64,000 nucleotides of DNA from Chryseobacterium balustinum (GTDB lineage Bacteria; Bacteroidota; Bacteroidia; Flavobacteriales; Weeksellaceae). Made by a program: the position numbers and the translations under genes. How positions within the stretch are numbered: position 1 is the stretch's first letter; every line of letters starts with the position of its first letter. Positions 37,016-45,212 of the stretch are shown here, one piece after another. Below the pieces are notes generated by a model, which was given only the letters and a program-made list of their open reading frames with translations, did no database searches and was not told the DNA's origin. The stretch covers positions 1-64,000 of the forward strand of contig NZ_FUZE01000022.1 of NCBI RefSeq assembly GCF_900168205.1. Reading direction: 5' to 3'.

Positions 37016-37588
37016 ATGCCCACCAAACCTAAGATCAAAATAATGTTATCTTCTACTGTGCATGGTAGTCAACATATTATTGAATCAATATATGCTACGT
37101 TGGTACGTTTTGGATACCAGGTTCTTTGTTCGCATATGGGAACTGTTTATCCAAAACCAGGTCTGTCTCCTGAAGAATCTTGTTTAGCCGCTGTAGAAGA
37201 GTGCGATTTTTTTTTCGGAATTATTTTCCCACATTACGGATCAGGAATTACTCATAAAGAGTTTGCTAAAGCAGTCGAGCTAAATAAACCAAGAGGTTTT
37301 TTAGCTCATTCTCATATTCCGTTTTTAAGAACTTTACTTAGAAAAGTTATGTATGATGAACATGGAAATAGAAAAGAGTTCAAATTAGATAAAACTACTG
37401 TTTTAGATAGTTTAGAAGTTATAGAAATGTATAATTTAGCTATAGGACATGGGCTTCCTTTACAAAATAGATTGTGGACACAGGAGTTTAGTAAGTATGA
37501 ATTAGATGGAAGTCCGTTTATTAAGACTTTATTTGAAGATTACCCAAGATTTGAAAAAGATTTAAATGAATTGAAAAATGGAAAATAG
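37016..37588 (+). CDS. DUF4062 domain protein
   Basis: This 190-residue protein opens with KIKIMLSSTVHGSQHIIESI and continues CDFFFGIIFPHYGSGITHKE, the DUF4062 pattern, a Rossmann-like fold related to TIR and nucleoside deoxyribosyltransferase domains. DUF4062 often sits at the front of STAND or conflict proteins. Here it is a separate gene whose end overlaps the AlbA_2 protein by 11 bases, so the two form a pair. NAD or nucleotide handling is only inferred. Confidence 0.75.
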   Translation: MPTKPKIKIMLSSTVHGSQHIIESIYATLVRFGYQVLCSHMGTVYPKPGLSPEESCLAAVEECDFFFGIIFPHYGSGITHKEFAKAVELNKPRGFLAHSHIPFLRTLLRKVMYDEHGNRKEFKLDKTTVLDSLEVIEMYNLAIGHGLPLQNRLWTQEFSKYELDGSPFIKTLFEDYPRFEKDLNELKNGK

Positions 37589-39086
37589 TAATCTTAAAAA
37601 TTTAGTTCAAAAAGGAGAGAATGATACCTTGGCATTTCTTGAAGATTTAGATTTAAATCAGATAGCTATAACTCTTTCTAGTCTATTAAATCATAAAGGA
37701 GGAAATTTAATTGTCGGAGTTACTGATTCAGGTAAACTTAAAGGTATTTCAAATCAATACAATCTTAGTGATATTAAGTCTTTTCTAATAAATACAATTA
37801 TCCCGGAAAGTCCTATTGAAGTTTTCGAAGAATTATTCAATGGTAATTCATTTTTAATATTTAAAGTTTGGGAAGGAACAAGACAGCCTTATATATTTAA
37901 TGGTGATATCTATTACAGAAAAGGAAAATATACCAGTAAAGCAGACTCTAAAGAGCTTTCAGCATTAATACATGACCGCCAGAAAAGTGAACTTCATTGG
38001 GAGAGACAGGCTTCTTTAGGTTTTGAATGGGAAGATTTAGATCATAAAGGTATACAGTCAGTAATGAATGATGCTAAAGTAAACAATAGAAGCAGTTATC
38101 AGGGAGAGGATGAATTAGAATTTTTAAGCCATTACGGTTTATTTAATAATGGATCCTTTTCTAATGCATGTATTGTACTTTTTTCCAAAAACCCTGGGCA
38201 GTTTTTACCGCAAACCCGAGTACGCTTAACTGAATATCCAAGTAATAAAACTGGAGACAGCTTAGTAAGAGATGAGCTACTAGAAGGAAATTTATTTGTT
38301 ATCAGAGAAAAGTTAGAAAAGTTTGTTTCTGGTATGGGAACAAAAAGTATATTCTCACATGAAGAATGGAGACGTTTTGATTTTCAATATCCTGAAAAGG
38401 CATTACAAGAAGGTATTATAAATGCCTTAATTCACAGAGATTATAGTAGGTTTAACAGTCATCTGACAATTTCAATTTATCCGGATTCTTTTGTAATTGC
38501 AAATAGTGGTAATCTACCTGAAGATATGAAGGTTTCTGATTTAAAGAAAAATCACCGTTCATTTCCAGCAAATCCAGATATCGCACAAATTGTATTTTTA
38601 TTGGGTTATATTGATAAGTTAGGACGTGGAACAGTTAAAATAATTGAAGAATGTAAAGCTTCAGGGCTTAGAGAACCTAAATGGACTAATAAAAGCAATG
38701 AGGTTGTATTAACTTTTTACGGTCCTGTTGCTAATACTGGTAACGAGTCAGAAGATAGAGCTAATAATAGTAAGGATGCTTATGTTATTAATGATGCTGT
38801 AGATGATGCAGTAAATGATGCAGTAAATGATGCAGTAAATGATGCGGTAAATGATGCAGTAAAGACTAGATTAAAACATACAGTTAAACTTATGTATACC
38901 GAAAACTCAGTTACTCTAAAAGATCTGGTTTCCCGCTTTAACAGCTCCAGAGCAACAATTCAAAGAGATCTTCTATTATTAAACGCAGGTAATTTAATTA
39001 CAAGAATAGGCTCAGATAAATATAGAGAATATACTTTAAATGATGCACTAAAAAAACAATTTGATGCGGTAAGAAATAATAATTGA
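37578..39086 (+). CDS. AlbA_2 (Schlafen-like) and RecG-like ATP-binding domain protein
   Basis: This 502-residue protein has an N-terminal AlbA_2 domain (LVQKGENDTLAFLEDL, then NHKGGNLIVGVTDSGKLKGI near 38-57). A RecG-like/HATPase_c_4 domain follows with EGIINALIHRDYS near 278 and GRGTVKIIEECKASGLREP near 353. A tandem NDAV repeat (406-429) comes next, then a winged helix at the C-terminus (LKDLVSRFNSSRATIQRDLL). It is probably a transcriptional regulator or nucleic-acid-binding switch. It overlaps the DUF4062 gene by 11 bases. Confidence 0.82.
   Translation: MENSNLKNLVQKGENDTLAFLEDLDLNQIAITLSSLLNHKGGNLIVGVTDSGKLKGISNQYNLSDIKSFLINTIIPESPIEVFEELFNGNSFLIFKVWEGTRQPYIFNGDIYYRKGKYTSKADSKELSALIHDRQKSELHWERQASLGFEWEDLDHKGIQSVMNDAKVNNRSSYQGEDELEFLSHYGLFNNGSFSNACIVLFSKNPGQFLPQTRVRLTEYPSNKTGDSLVRDELLEGNLFVIREKLEKFVSGMGTKSIFSHEEWRRFDFQYPEKALQEGIINALIHRDYSRFNSHLTISIYPDSFVIANSGNLPEDMKVSDLKKNHRSFPANPDIAQIVFLLGYIDKLGRGTVKIIEECKASGLREPKWTNKSNEVVLTFYGPVANTGNESEDRANNSKDAYVINDAVDDAVNDAVNDAVNDAVNDAVKTRLKHTVKLMYTENSVTLKDLVSRFNSSRATIQRDLLLLNAGNLITRIGSDKYREYTLNDALKKQFDAVRNNN
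38793..38864 (+). repeat. 12-bp tandem repeat inside the AlbA_2 gene
   Basis: Six units of GATGCAGTAAAT, with small changes in the first, fifth and sixth, encode a run of D-A-V-N/D units. Because the unit is 12 bp, slippage would change linker length by 4 residues without a frameshift. It lies between the RecG-like domain and the C-terminal winged helix. Confidence 0.9.
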
Positions 39087-39122
39087 TGCACTTAATTTGA
39101 TTCTAAGCATGAAAAAAAAGAT

Positions 39123-39186
39123 TTGACTTTTTAAAAAAAATAACATAACTTTGGCTTCAGAATTACATATATGTAATTCTGAAGCC
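39123..39186 (+). promoter_or_regulatory. Promoter with a perfect 34-bp palindrome
   Basis: TTG (39123-39125), 20 bases, then TAACTTTG (39146-39153) is a textbook Bacteroidetes promoter. A perfect 34-bp palindrome, starting GGCTTCAGAATTACATA, spans 39153-39186 and covers the expected transcription start. No T tract follows, so it is more likely an operator than a terminator. It precedes the AbiEi-like gene (start 39238). Confidence 0.75.
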
Positions 39187-39237
39187 GTGTTAATTGTATT
39201 TAATGGTTAAGTCGTTGATAGTTAATTAATTATATTT

Positions 39238-40074
39238 ATGGTTAAAGATTTAGAATATTATTTACCCATAATGGAATTCTATATTTCTAAGATCATTATC
39301 CCGGTAATCAATGATAGTGAACTCAATGATGTCATTTCTGTGATTAAAGACAGTAGAGGTTTAAAAAGTCGCAAGAGGGAAGAAGTAAAGGATTTTGTTA
39401 TTAATAAATTTGTTAAAGAAAAAATTTTAGGAACTCCTAATCTATATTGTTTCAGCACTGATGTGGATATTTTAGAAATATATTCGGCTGTCTCCAGAAT
39501 TTCTTTTTTCAGCTACCAAACTTCATTATACATTCATTCATTAGTAGAAGAACTTTCATATGATATTTTTATGGTCAAAGAAAGGAAGCCTTATGACCAG
39601 CAATCAGAAAATGTGTTGACACAGCATTCAATAGATGCATCATTTAAAAAAGATCCAAGATTAGCAACAAATAAGAGAGTGCTAAAAGGTCATCAAATCC
39701 ATATTATTACCGGGCAGTTTCAAGATAATATAGGAGTCAAGAAATCTCAACAATATTTTATTGCTGATCTAGAAAGAACATTAATAGATTGCACAGTCCG
39801 TCCATTTTATGCAGGAGGGTCACACAGTGTGCTAAAAGCCTTTGAATCAGCAAAAGGAAAGCTTAATACAGAAGTATTGTTTGAGTATTATTCAAAAATG
39901 AATTTTACTTACCCATATCATCAGGCCTTAGGATACTATCTGGAACAATCAGGATATGAGGAAAGTCAATTCGAACCCTTTTTAGAGTATGAGCAGGAAT
40001 TTGATTTCTATCTGGAGTATAACATGAAGAAAAAATCATATGACAAGAAATGGCGTATCTATTATCCAGTCTAA
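39238..40074 (+). CDS. AbiEi-like antitoxin/regulator (orphan)
   Basis: This 278-residue protein resembles AbiEi-type antitoxins of type IV systems. YSAVSRISFFSYQTSLYIHS near residues 82-101 corresponds to the family stretch before the SAL motif, and YFIADLERTLIDCTVRP near 178-194 to the ERTLID motif, with AGG just after. AbiEi proteins repress their own promoter by binding inverted repeats, and a perfect palindrome overlaps this promoter. No AbiEii nucleotidyltransferase gene is adjacent: the next gene is a convergent DUF2971 protein. It is either an orphan or works with a different partner. Confidence 0.6.
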   Translation: MVKDLEYYLPIMEFYISKIIIPVINDSELNDVISVIKDSRGLKSRKREEVKDFVINKFVKEKILGTPNLYCFSTDVDILEIYSAVSRISFFSYQTSLYIHSLVEELSYDIFMVKERKPYDQQSENVLTQHSIDASFKKDPRLATNKRVLKGHQIHIITGQFQDNIGVKKSQQYFIADLERTLIDCTVRPFYAGGSHSVLKAFESAKGKLNTEVLFEYYSKMNFTYPYHQALGYYLEQSGYEESQFEPFLEYEQEFDFYLEYNMKKKSYDKKWRIYYPV

Positions 40075-40105
40075 AAAAATACAATGGTAAAATCTGACAT
40101 TATCA

Positions 40106-40125
40106 AAAGCTTTAAACCAAGCTTT
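40106..40125. terminator. Weak hairpin between convergent genes
   Basis: AAAGCTT (40106-40112) and AAGCTTT (40119-40125) form a 7-bp stem between the AbiEi-like and DUF2971 genes. No T tract follows on either strand, so termination is doubtful. Confidence 0.25.
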
Positions 40126-40127
40126 CA

Positions 40128-41120
40128 CTATATTCGATAAGGAATCTTTGATTTTTTAATTATTACATTTTCATATTCCAATTTTTTCAATAATCCTTGC
40201 AATGATGCCTTTGTAAGATCAAAATCTAGAGAGGGACCCACAATAATTTCCTTAATGGGAAGTTTTTTATTGATAAACGTATGCTCAACCGTATCGCCAC
40301 TTTCTGCAATACGTTTTTTGTATTCTGAATATTTATTTTGCAGAATTACATAGGGTACCAGCATTGTTTCAGTAGCTCTGTAAAGTACTTCATCATCACC
40401 ATGTTTAACAAAATTTCCATCAATACTATATTCCAGCCTGAATTCTTTTTCTTCTTCAAAGCCATCACTCTTATAACTGGATACTATTCTATGCAGGAAA
40501 TCAATGATTGAAAGTCTTGCAAGTCTTTCATAACCATAATCACTCCAGTCAAACCTATCTTTTATCTGTTCATAGTTTTCAATAATAATCTTAATAATAT
40601 CTTCTATAGTTTTCAGTTGCTTTTGATTATTGTATAAAACCGGTGAGCCTTTTAGTGGCTGCTCAATTGAGTCTTCGAGGCTGTGTAAATCGAATCCAAT
40701 AGAAATTCCCTTTCCTTGATTTGCATAAGCTCTCCATTGACTTAGCATATCACCTTCTTTCGAAAAACAAGTTACGAAACGTTCCGTTTTATAAAAATCT
40801 TCAATTTTTTCCTTAACCTCATTCAAAATTGAATCTGAATAATTTTCAAGCTGTAATTTATCAATAACTTTCAAAACCTGTTCAACTCCGAATTTAAACT
40901 CTTTTTTATCGTTCAAATAATTCAAATTAGTACAAAAGAGTGATTGAGACTGAATAATTGCGCTGAAGCTCGGTAAAGAGGCATAATGATAAACGATTCT
41001 ACCAAGAGGTTCATTGGTATTAAGATTTTCTTCTTTAAAAGCATATTTCAGAATGATGTTGGCAAGGTCATGTTCAAAATTTCTCCATAATCCACTTGTC
41101 ATTTTGGTTTTGTTATCCAT
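40128..41120 (-). CDS. DUF2971 domain protein
   Basis: This 330-residue protein is a clear DUF2971 member: VYHYASLPSFSAIIQSQSLF near 44, YLNDKKEFKFG near 68, FVTCFSKEGDMLSQWRAYAN near 117-136 with GISIGFD after it, and EEKEFRLEYS near 226. The family's activity is not known; it is widespread in defence islands and often stands alone. It is convergent with the AbiEi-like gene and separated by 370 bases from the upstream nuclease gene. Confidence 0.88.
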   Translation of the reverse strand: MDNKTKMTSGLWRNFEHDLANIILKYAFKEENLNTNEPLGRIVYHYASLPSFSAIIQSQSLFCTNLNYLNDKKEFKFGVEQVLKVIDKLQLENYSDSILNEVKEKIEDFYKTERFVTCFSKEGDMLSQWRAYANQGKGISIGFDLHSLEDSIEQPLKGSPVLYNNQKQLKTIEDIIKIIIENYEQIKDRFDWSDYGYERLARLSIIDFLHRIVSSYKSDGFEEEKEFRLEYSIDGNFVKHGDDEVLYRATETMLVPYVILQNKYSEYKKRIAESGDTVEHTFINKKLPIKEIIVGPSLDFDLTKASLQGLLKKLEYENVIIKKSKIPYRI

Positions 41121-41492
41121 AGATTTTTTTCTCTAATTTCTAAAATGTTACACTATAAAATTAAGAAAATTAAAGCCATTATCAATAATAGAGTGCGAAT
41201 TTTCCCACATCAATTTTACTAAATATTCTTATAAAAATTCCATCTTTGACTGAATTAATGTATTATAAAACTAAATTTTAATTTTCAGATCAATACATTT
41301 ATTGTAATAATTATTATATTAGAATTAAAATGTTTACAGTGAACATTCACCTTGTATTAAATCTAAAATTCTTAATAAATCAACGAGATGTTCAGCTTTT
41401 GTTCTGTTGGATATTTGAAAAAGATTTATTTGTTTAGTTGATATTTACTCGTGAACTAGTAATCAATGAAAAATCTTTGTAAATCGAAAATT
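41121..41492. other. Intergenic region, AT-rich
   Basis: These 370 bases lie between the DUF2971 gene and the nuclease gene at 41493. No gene, repeat or strong hairpin is seen. The minus-strand promoter of the DUF2971 gene should be near 41140-41200 but no exact TAnnTTTG is visible. Confidence 0.3.
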
Positions 41493-42449
41493 TTAAAAGG
41501 TCTTTTCAAAAAGTATTTGTTCCAGATCTTCCAAGGGAGTCCAGATTCCGGATTTTACTTTTAAATAAGTTTTACAGAGTGAGACAATCTTATCTTCAGT
41601 CCCAAATCTGATTTTTTTTCTTTCTAATTCGGTTAAACCTTCGAAAGCATTGACACTGAAGCCGAAAGTCGATAACAATAATCCGCTTTCCTGCGTTTCA
41701 TTACAAATTACTTTCAAAAATTCTTTTACATACTTTTGACCCAGCTTCTGGGACTTCCAATGTTTAATTTCAACCAAGTACCTTTTTGCAATTCCTCTTT
41801 TGTTTATTTGTAGAATCAGATCTTTCCCACCATCTTTGCTCGAAGGTGTCAGCTTTACCTCAAATGCTAAGCCTTCAAAAACTTCTGCAATCATTTTTTC
41901 TAATTCTCTCCATTCTACTTTCAAAAGAAAGTTAGAATCTTCAGCAATTTTCTCAATAAATGTTTTGCTTAGAATTTTAATAATATCTTCATAATCCCGC
42001 GTATCATTCTCAGTTTCTATTTCTATTTTAGATGTCCAAGACTTAAGGTCATCTAAGGTTAACAGTTCTACTTTTAATGGATCTGAAATATTTACAAAAC
42101 GGTAACACGAATTTGAAAATCCTGCAGGAGCGAACATTATAAGACGATCGTAAGGATAGTTGAAAGCAAACGAGACTCTCTCATGAACTCGTTCCTCTCT
42201 AACATTTTTATCAGTGTTCTGGAGAGAAATACATATTCTGTCACGTGAATTCTCTTTGAAACACATAAAGTCGAAGTTACTTCTATCAGTGCTTGGATTA
42301 AGAATAGTTTTAAAACCATCGTTGGCTAAAAGCTTTGAAATAACCTGATGAAATGTAAAGCAAATTTCACGGTCATCCTTCGGGCTTGTTATAGAATTCT
42401 CTAAAACAAGAATGTCGCGAACAAGTTGATCTTTTACGGTGGGTGTCAT
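41493..42449 (-). CDS. Mrr-like PD-(D/E)XK restriction endonuclease
   Basis: This 318-residue protein has a C-terminal Mrr-type domain: LEKMIAEVFEGLAFEVKL, then D206 in SKDGGKD and E227-I-K229 in YLVEIKHW, followed by the QKYVKEFLK helix. The catalytic set looks complete. The N-terminal 140 residues (FTFHQVISKLLANDGFKTIL, NFDFMC) look like a second, degenerate nuclease-like or recognition domain. No methylase is adjacent, so it may be a modification-dependent or stand-alone defence nuclease. Confidence 0.78.
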   Translation of the reverse strand: MTPTVKDQLVRDILVLENSITSPKDDREICFTFHQVISKLLANDGFKTILNPSTDRSNFDFMCFKENSRDRICISLQNTDKNVREERVHERVSFAFNYPYDRLIMFAPAGFSNSCYRFVNISDPLKVELLTLDDLKSWTSKIEIETENDTRDYEDIIKILSKTFIEKIAEDSNFLLKVEWRELEKMIAEVFEGLAFEVKLTPSSKDGGKDLILQINKRGIAKRYLVEIKHWKSQKLGQKYVKEFLKVICNETQESGLLLSTFGFSVNAFEGLTELERKKIRFGTEDKIVSLCKTYLKVKSGIWTPLEDLEQILFEKTF

Positions 42450-42510
42450 AAATAACGTCTATTGCCAATTTTAAAAATAAGTAAGATTTACACAATTATA
42501 ATATTAAAAT

Positions 42511-43842
42511 TTAAAAATCACAATCCAGCATTTCGATTTTATGAAAAAATAAAGAATCCATATATCTCCATATACCTCCGGGTTGACCGTAAACCATATT
42601 CTCACGTTGCTCGCTCTGGTAAAGCATTCTTAAAAGTATTTCTTTGCAATACTCAATATTATTAAATGATACCATCACTTTCACAACGACTTGTGCAATT
42701 GCAGGCGCCTGATGTTCAACCGATAATATTTCGAAAGTTTTCAGGTTTTTTGTTTCAAAAACTTTTCGAATTCTTCCGGCTTCTTTACCGATATTAAAAT
42801 CATCAGAAAATAAAAATATCTGTTTTGCCATCAGACCATAATTTTTATTCAGCCAGTTGGTTAAAAATAGTACAGCATCACGCTCTGGGGTAAATTCTGC
42901 ATAATCTTCAATTATTCCATTTGAGGGGAAATCGACATTTAACATAGGGTTTCTAGATTTCCAATAATCCATATATTTGTCAGTTTCAGCACGTTTTTCT
43001 TTTTGAATTCTATAGTTAATAGTAGTGTTTTTCAAGTCTGAAAATGCCTCTCTAAGAGTAGTTTTCTTAGTTTCTTTTGGTGGTTTTTTTTTATTTTTTT
43101 GTAAAGCTTTAGCCCAATCATTAATAGCGAATAATGTTAGCCATGCTTTACCTGCAACATATTTATTAGCATAAGAAAGGTCTCTCCCGTGCAATATTCC
43201 ATTACGGTAGGGGAAAAATATTTCTTCAGTAGTTGTTGCCTTTCGTGTGACATTTAAAATATCTCTAAGCTTGCTGAGACCTGAACTATGTGCCGCTATA
43301 GAATCCCAGGCGGTCAAATCTGTGTTTTCAGCAAAAAAACCTTTACTTTTACTGAGATCATTGACAGTACCATCAATAATCATCAGTAGTAGGGGAATAG
43401 CTGAGTGAAATCTTTTGGCTTTAGTATCTTCGTAGGCTGCATTAATCAAACTATTACGGATTTTAAACTCAGGAACACCATAAGTTGCTTTCACTAACCA
43501 TTGCATTTCCTGAGTAGTGTAATGATCGGCAAGTTTCTCTTCAGCCGCTTTAATATTATCAGCTTTTGCTAAACTAATGCATTCTAATATAAGATTGTGA
43601 TTACCAGATTCATGAGCAATCCAACCTAATTCGCTGAAGTAATGATTGAATTGGTCAGGACTTTTAGAAATTTCTTCAAACTGCTTTTCAATATCATCAA
43701 AATATTTCAGGTCATGCAAAATTCCTTTCGCTGTTGAACTGAAAGGAGCTAAAAATGATGCAATTTTCTTAATTGGCTTTACTCCCTTTAAATTATTTCT
43801 GAACTCTTCAAATGACGAATTATCTTCAATTTTATCACTCAT
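42511..43842 (-). CDS. HEPN-domain protein with RNG-ILH motif
   Basis: This 443-residue protein is not a family I can name. The central part holds FFPYRNGILHGRDLSYANKY, where R213 and H218 give the R-x4-H motif of HEPN ribonucleases, followed by a helical stretch. The N-terminal 130 residues are helical repeats; the C-terminal 170 residues are a separate domain ending in an amphipathic helix. I infer an RNA-cleaving toxin or abortive-infection protein. It lies 61 bases upstream of the Mrr-like gene on the same strand. Confidence 0.6.
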   Translation of the reverse strand: MSDKIEDNSSFEEFRNNLKGVKPIKKIASFLAPFSSTAKGILHDLKYFDDIEKQFEEISKSPDQFNHYFSELGWIAHESGNHNLILECISLAKADNIKAAEEKLADHYTTQEMQWLVKATYGVPEFKIRNSLINAAYEDTKAKRFHSAIPLLLMIIDGTVNDLSKSKGFFAENTDLTAWDSIAAHSSGLSKLRDILNVTRKATTTEEIFFPYRNGILHGRDLSYANKYVAGKAWLTLFAINDWAKALQKNKKKPPKETKKTTLREAFSDLKNTTINYRIQKEKRAETDKYMDYWKSRNPMLNVDFPSNGIIEDYAEFTPERDAVLFLTNWLNKNYGLMAKQIFLFSDDFNIGKEAGRIRKVFETKNLKTFEILSVEHQAPAIAQVVVKVMVSFNNIEYCKEILLRMLYQSEQRENMVYGQPGGIWRYMDSLFFHKIEMLDCDF

Positions 43843-43912
43843 GATATAAAAGTAATTTTACTTAAAATGAATTTACAAAATATGGTAGACGCTCTAAAAT
43901 TTTACCTAAATT

Positions 43913-44599
43913 TCAATTTTTCCAATTTATATTTTCTATCTGTGATAAACATATAGCTAACGACTTAATGAAAATATCTAATTTTAAAACGATAGGATTA
44001 GTCTCAGAAAAATAATCTACAGGATTTTCAATTTTTTCGCTGTTATACCTGTAACTATCTAGCTTATACTTTGAGCAGAGACATGAATTTAAGAATAGCA
44101 TTCTGATAATAACAGCACCGACATTTAGTTGATTAAAAAATTCCTTTGCCATTTTATTATAATAACTGTTTTCTTCAATTGTTGATATGATGTCTTTTTG
44201 AGGGAAATCTTTATCAGCAATATATATGCGAAGATTCTGAAAATACGACAAGTTAAAATCCAGTTCGTACAGATTTTGAGTACTTTGCTCAATTTCTAAT
44301 AAAGTTTTATTAACTAGTTGCTCGTCAGTTAATTTTTTTATTAAGGATACAAATTCAGTAAGCTCTTCGTTGTGAAAAACCTTTTCCACCTCATCTAATA
44401 TCTTAAAAACTTTAATGGGTTCATGTCCTATTTTCTTTAAAGCATTATTGTCAATTATGCCTATCTGCAAGCCCAAATATTTCACTGCCTTTTCTACAGC
44501 CTGATGATAAAAATATATAGCATTATGGAATATCTGTTGTTGAAACAGTAATTCTGCACTTTTTAAATCGACTGTGGCTAATTTTATTAAGTCATTCAT
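43913..44599 (-). CDS. HEPN-domain protein
   Basis: This 228-residue protein starts with a HEPN fold of the nucleotidyltransferase-associated kind: LATVDLKSAELLFQQQIFHN, AIYFYHQAVEKAVKYLGLQ, then GHEPIKVFKIL. Such proteins pair with MNT nucleotidyltransferases as toxins, but no MNT gene is beside it. The C-terminal half is helical with no clear motif and lacks an obvious R-x4-H, so its ribonuclease activity is doubtful. Confidence 0.65.
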   Translation of the reverse strand: MNDLIKLATVDLKSAELLFQQQIFHNAIYFYHQAVEKAVKYLGLQIGIIDNNALKKIGHEPIKVFKILDEVEKVFHNEELTEFVSLIKKLTDEQLVNKTLLEIEQSTQNLYELDFNLSYFQNLRIYIADKDFPQKDIISTIEENSYYNKMAKEFFNQLNVGAVIIRMLFLNSCLCSKYKLDSYRYNSEKIENPVDYFSETNPIVLKLDIFIKSLAICLSQIENINWKN

Positions 44600-44824
44600 A
44601 ATTAAACTTTATGGGAGATTTTAAATATATAATTACAAAATAAAGGCTTAAGTATGCAGTGTATTTGCGTAGTTTTAAAGTTTATTATAATTTACAGAAA
44701 AATAGTGATGTAATTGTCAAATATGACAAAACTGTTGATTTGTATCGGTAGAGATATAGTTTTGTTTCTATAATCTTCGGGTTTCTTAAATTAAGATTTT
44801 ATTATCACATTATTTTATTTGATC

Positions 44825-45025
44825 TCAAACAGCATTTCCCTTAACGTCTACTGTTTCAGATTTAATGCTACAGATCAGTGTGTAAAGATTATCTATTAAA
44901 TTATTAATATCGAACTCTGCTTGTAAAGATATTCCAAACGTTAGCCAACTTTGATTTAATAACTTTGGACTTTCACTGGTAAATAATTTCATTATTTCAG
45001 TAAATTTTTCAACTATCATATTCAT
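44825..45025 (-). CDS. Small protein downstream of AbiH (second)
   Basis: This 66-residue protein (MNMIVEKFTEIMKLF at the start) is helical and hydrophobic at its N-terminus and has no known motif. I chose ATG 45025 because it overlaps the end of the 59-codon gene by 17 bases; a longer form from 45061 is possible. Same strand as AbiH, so probably the third gene of that transcript. Confidence 0.35.
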   Translation of the reverse strand: MNMIVEKFTEIMKLFTSESPKLLNQSWLTFGISLQAEFDINNLIDNLYTLICSIKSETVDVKGNAV

Positions 45026-45188
45026 CAGAGTAAGAAACATTACTTTTGATAATGAGTTCAAGCAAATGATCAGAATGTTGTTGATAGAGTTGATCTAACT
45101 TAAAATTTAATTGACTTTTAGATTGATTTGTCAGAAAGGTTTTGAACTTGGAAACTTTGTAAATTTTCCCACTGAAAGTATATTCCAT
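45009..45188 (-). CDS. Small protein downstream of AbiH (first)
   Basis: These 59 codons run from the ATG at 45186-45188 to the TGA at 45009-45011. The product begins MEYTFSGKIYKVSKFKTFLT and ends with an acidic tail (SYSDEYDS). The gene lies 24 bases after the AbiH stop and overlaps the next small frame. I recognise no family. Its position and tight spacing suggest an accessory or antitoxin-like partner of AbiH. Confidence 0.4.
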   Translation of the reverse strand: MEYTFSGKIYKVSKFKTFLTNQSKSQLNFKLDQLYQQHSDHLLELIIKSNVSYSDEYDS

Positions 45189-45212
45189 AATAATCAGTAA
45201 TTTGAATATTTG

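Noticed and set aside
38793..38864. Tandem repeat as a CRISPR array
   Set aside because: Units are 12 bp with no spacers and are in frame within a coding gene.
42462..42665. Plus-strand open frame over the start of the gap and the end of the HEPN gene
   Set aside because: It is antisense to the coding end of the HEPN gene; the minus-strand frame is far longer and has motif support.
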